NCBI GenBank assembly: GCA_020438795.1
Contig: JAGQTY010000018.1
Span: 1-32,771, forward strand
Reading direction: 5' to 3'
Length of the DNA stretch: 32,771 nucleotides
Origin: Actinomycetota bacterium
GTDB lineage: Bacteria; Actinomycetota; Actinomycetes; S36-B12; GCA-2699445
Numbering within the stretch: position 1 is the stretch's first letter; each line of letters begins with the position of its first letter. The notes below the pieces were generated by a model. It was given only the letters and a program-made list of their open reading frames with translations, ran no database searches and was not told the origin of the DNA. The position numbers were made by a program, and so were the translations under genes. This document shows positions 30,631-32,771 of the stretch, piece by piece.

Positions 30631-31589
30631 GGCGGAGCTCCGAGCAGTGCGACCTGGAACCCCGCCGACCCGCCGTCGATGCTGAGCACTTCCAGCCCGG
30701 TGTCCCTGGCCGCGAGCAGCCGGTCGCGCAGCGCCTCCGCAGAGGGAATGATCAGCTGCTCCACCTCACCAGAGCGCGACGACTCGAAGAGTCCGCGGGC
30801 TCGGTGGCTCGCCTCCAGCCAATCCGCCACATCGTCGACCGCGGCTGCATCGAGACTGTCCGCAACCGCATTCAGCGCGGAGGCTGCCGCGCGCGCCCGC
30901 GCAGCAGCCTGCTCATGGTTGGCGACCACGAACTCCGCGGTCCGGGCGGGTGGTGATCCGCTGATGCGCGTCACGTCCCGGAACGAACCGGCCGCCAGCC
31001 GCAGTGCCAGACTCTCGTGGTTGCTCATGGTCTGCCCGAGGGCTCCGGCAAGCAGGTGCGGCAGGTGCGACACGGTCGCGACCGCCCGGTCGTGAGCGGC
31101 TGCCGAGACCGGCACGGCCCGGGCGCCCATAGCGGCGATGAGAGAGAGCACCAGGGCGAGAGCCTGCGGGTCAGTGTGCTCCACGATAACGACTGGCCAT
31201 GAGGCACCCTGGAAGAGGTCGGCCCGCCCGGCGCTGAACCCCGCGAATTCGGAACCCGCCATCGGATGACTCGGTATGAACCGCACGGCCGGGTTCGACG
31301 CCCACGCTTCGACGATCGGCAGCTTGGCTGAGCCCACATCCATGACGGCAGCAGTACCCGGCGGCAGTTCCGACAACAGCGCCGCATTCACGGCGGTCGG
31401 ACCGGCCAGCACGAGGACATCGGACTCCAGGAGTTCGGTGAGCCCCCCGCGAACATCGATCCCGATGGCGGCGGCATCTTCGCGGGTGCGCTGATCGGGA
31501 TCGTAGCCGAGGACCCGACCACGCAGCAGGGCGGCACGCGCGATCGACGAGCCGATCAGCCCGAGGCCGCACACTCCGACAACCGACAT
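30624..31589 (-). CDS. tyrA: Prephenate dehydrogenase
   Basis: A 321-residue enzyme that oxidises prephenate to 4-hydroxyphenylpyruvate in tyrosine synthesis. The N-terminal Rossmann fold shows G-x-G-x-x-G in VCGLGLIGSSIARA (about 6-19) with an acidic end to strand 2 (LGYDPD), consistent with NAD+ binding. The catalytic His lies in SHPMAGSEF (His108). A helical C-terminal dimerisation domain follows (TVSHLPHLLAGALG, SGSPPARTAEF). There is no ACT domain, so feedback control through TyrA is not obvious. It starts seven bases after pheA and overlaps dapC. Confidence 0.93.
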   Translation of the reverse strand: MSVVGVCGLGLIGSSIARAALLRGRVLGYDPDQRTREDAAAIGIDVRGGLTELLESDVLVLAGPTAVNAALLSELPPGTAAVMDVGSAKLPIVEAWASNPAVRFIPSHPMAGSEFAGFSAGRADLFQGASWPVVIVEHTDPQALALVLSLIAAMGARAVPVSAAAHDRAVATVSHLPHLLAGALGQTMSNHESLALRLAAGSFRDVTRISGSPPARTAEFVVANHEQAAARARAAASALNAVADSLDAAAVDDVADWLEASHRARGLFESSRSGEVEQLIIPSAEALRDRLLAARDTGLEVLSIDGGSAGFQVALLGAPPW

Positions 31590-31596
31590 GGCCGTC

Positions 31597-32529
31597 TCAG
31601 CGTCCGTCCAGAAGATTGTCCAGCCAGGCGCCTAGATGATCGGCATCAACCGATCCGGGCGGCGACGCATCGAGCACCTGGTTGCGGCCCGAGTCAACGA
31701 GTGCCGCGTAGCTACCAAGCAGTTTGATGTCCGCGGGGAGTTCGGCCACGTCCTGAAGGGCCAGTTGCAGCCGTTCGTCGCGAATGTGACCGCGCGCTGA
31801 GATCAGGAAGGAGTATTCACCCTGTTTGGTGCGCAGGGCACGGGAACTGATCGCAGTCAGTGCGATGTCCCGTTCGGCGAAGCGGGCCAGGATGTCCACG
31901 AGCACACCCGTACGGTCTCCGGTGGGTGTCACCACAACGGCAGACTTGTCATGCCCGGTGGGTGCGGCCACCTGGCGCCGCAGCAGCGCCATCCGCGTGG
32001 AGAGTCCGGAGTGATCCTCGGCGACGCCGCGCAGGACCGCCAGGCCATGCAGTCGCGCACTGCGGGCGTTGGTCACCGCGGCAACGTGCGGCGAACCATC
32101 AGCCAGCACCGCCTCACAAGCGGCCGCCGTCGAGGCCACGAGCGTGACCTCCGCTGACGTCGACTCCAGGAACCGACGGCACTGGGCGCTGGCAGCGCTG
32201 GTTGTGATGATGCGGCGGAGGTCCGCGGTACGCTCACCGGCCAGCCCCGCCACCACGTAGTTGATGGGAACAATGAGTTCCTCGTTGATGAAACACAGCG
32301 AGGAACGGAAGATCAGCTCGTCGACGGTGCTGGTGATGTCACCCTCGACCGAGCTCTCCAGGGGGACGACGCCCGCATCGGCCTCGCCGGACTCGACGCT
32401 GAAGATCACATCGGCGATCCCGGCGCGCGGCTCCACGCCTCCCTGCCAGGGCGACGAGAGCAGATCCACTGCCGCGTGCGTGAAGGAGCCGGGAGGTCCC
32501 AGGTAGGTGAGCAGCGAGTCAGCGCTCAC
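31597..32529 (-). CDS. pheA: Prephenate dehydratase with divergent active-site and regulatory motifs
   Basis: A 310-residue monofunctional enzyme that converts prephenate to phenylpyruvate. GTG 32529 overlaps the fdxA stop (GTGA) and immediately precedes LTYLGPPGSFTHAAV. The periplasmic-binding-like PDT domain fills about 5-185 and the ACT domain about 195-275. Key motifs are altered: the usual I-E-N-S-x-E-G is LESSVEG (about 58-63), the catalytic N-x-T-R-F is LSTRM (Thr178 kept), and in the ACT domain the GALV and ESRP phenylalanine-binding motifs read GVLV (208-211) and SSRA (228-231). It may be functional but insensitive or differently sensitive to phenylalanine. Context with tyrA supports the assignment. 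Longer readings upstream lie in the ferredoxin gene. Confidence 0.9.
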   Translation of the reverse strand: MSADSLLTYLGPPGSFTHAAVDLLSSPWQGGVEPRAGIADVIFSVESGEADAGVVPLESSVEGDITSTVDELIFRSSLCFINEELIVPINYVVAGLAGERTADLRRIITTSAASAQCRRFLESTSAEVTLVASTAAACEAVLADGSPHVAAVTNARSARLHGLAVLRGVAEDHSGLSTRMALLRRQVAAPTGHDKSAVVVTPTGDRTGVLVDILARFAERDIALTAISSRALRTKQGEYSFLISARGHIRDERLQLALQDVAELPADIKLLGSYAALVDSGRNQVLDASPPGSVDADHLGAWLDNLLDGR

Positions 32530-32771
32530 TCGTCGTGTTCCTGGGGCGGAAGTGCCGCCACCAGGGGCACATCCTTCTGGAACGGACCGTGCTTGGCCGC
32601 ACCGCCGAGATCGGCGTCGTCGATGTCGTTGAAGAAGTCGGCGTTCGCGTCGGTGTACTCGGTCATGTCCTCGGGGACGTCGTCCTCGTAGTAGATGGCC
32701 TCGACGGGGCACACCGGTTCGCAGGCGCCGCAGTCCACGCACTCGTCGGGGTGGATGTACAGCATCCGCTC
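32526..32771 (-). CDS. fdxA: Ferredoxin, 3Fe-4S/4Fe-4S type (5' partial)
   Basis: The reading frame is open to the window edge and the codons before MLYIHPDE encode Arg and Glu, as in full actinobacterial seven-iron ferredoxins (EGERMLYIHPDE), so the N-terminal segment with the first cluster ligands is outside the window. The visible part has the second cluster motif C-x2-C-x2-C-x3-CP as CVDCGACEPVCPVEAI and the acidic tail (DVPEDMTEYTDANADFFN ... ALPPQEHDE). Such ferredoxins shuttle electrons at low potential in the cytoplasm. Its stop overlaps the pheA start. In mycobacteria the same gene directly precedes dapC. Confidence 0.92.
   Translation of the reverse strand, partial: ERMLYIHPDECVDCGACEPVCPVEAIYYEDDVPEDMTEYTDANADFFNDIDDADLGGAAKHGPFQKDVPLVAALPPQEHDE

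Noticed and set aside
32530..32742. N-terminal extension of PheA into the ferredoxin region
   Set aside because: The added residues are Arg-rich out-of-frame ferredoxin sequence. The coupled GTG at 32529 directly precedes the conserved PheA start.

Overview
The window is high-GC, gene-dense chromosomal DNA of an actinobacterium. The evidence is strong third-position GC bias, many GTG starts, several promoters placed for leaderless transcription, and typical actinobacterial families: a membrane LysM/SARP-like protein beside TadE/TadG-like genes, the ATP-grasp/alpha-E/transglutaminase cluster, a TipA-type MerR regulator, and a mycobacterial-like fdxA...dapC arrangement. No rRNA, tRNA, CRISPR array, insertion sequence or prophage was recognised. 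Genus cannot be fixed from the sequence.

Layout. 1-4995 (+): end of a Tad (Flp pilus-like) secretion locus, with a partial gene, a secreted protein, TadE-like and TadG-like pseudopilin-type proteins, and a large membrane protein joining LysM to a winged-helix/BTAD module. 5136-6220 (+): a DUF433/DUF5615 toxin-antitoxin pair and a YccF protein. 6369-11517 (mostly +): a secreted beta-helix protein, a two-repeat TMEM175-type K+ channel, a possible 51-residue minus-strand gene and a PQQ-propeller lipoprotein. 11584-17911 (-): an FtsX-type ABC permease without an adjacent ATPase, downstream of a four-gene operon (small membrane protein, circularly permuted ATP-grasp, alpha-E, transglutaminase). 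18024-19714: divergent secreted LAS-type peptidase and lysozyme-like protein. 20036-22909: TipA-type regulator with a readable operator, HdeD, and a metallo-beta-lactamase-fold hydrolase facing an SRPBCC protein. 22960-25665 (+): a large SF2 helicase with an unusual hydrophobic segment. 25967-27329 (+): two paralogous secreted lysozyme-like proteins separated by a terminator and a vapC remnant. 27446-32771 (-): fdxA, pheA, tyrA, dapC, gltA and a hemerythrin protein.

How the genes work together. The minus-strand block at the right joins aromatic amino-acid synthesis (pheA, tyrA), diaminopimelate/lysine synthesis (dapC) and TCA-cycle entry (gltA), with translationally coupled junctions from fdxA to dapC. 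Four secreted wall-active enzymes (18024, 19181, 25967, 26832) suggest a local concentration of cell-wall remodelling functions. The Tad-like genes at the left encode envelope proteins, and their terminal gene looks like a membrane-spanning regulator linking the wall to DNA. The most unusual items are that LysM/wHTH/BTAD protein, the SF2 helicase with an internal hydrophobic hairpin, the double-repeat TMEM175 channel, the degenerate allosteric motifs of PheA, and the recurrent -10 hexamer placed six bases before start codons.
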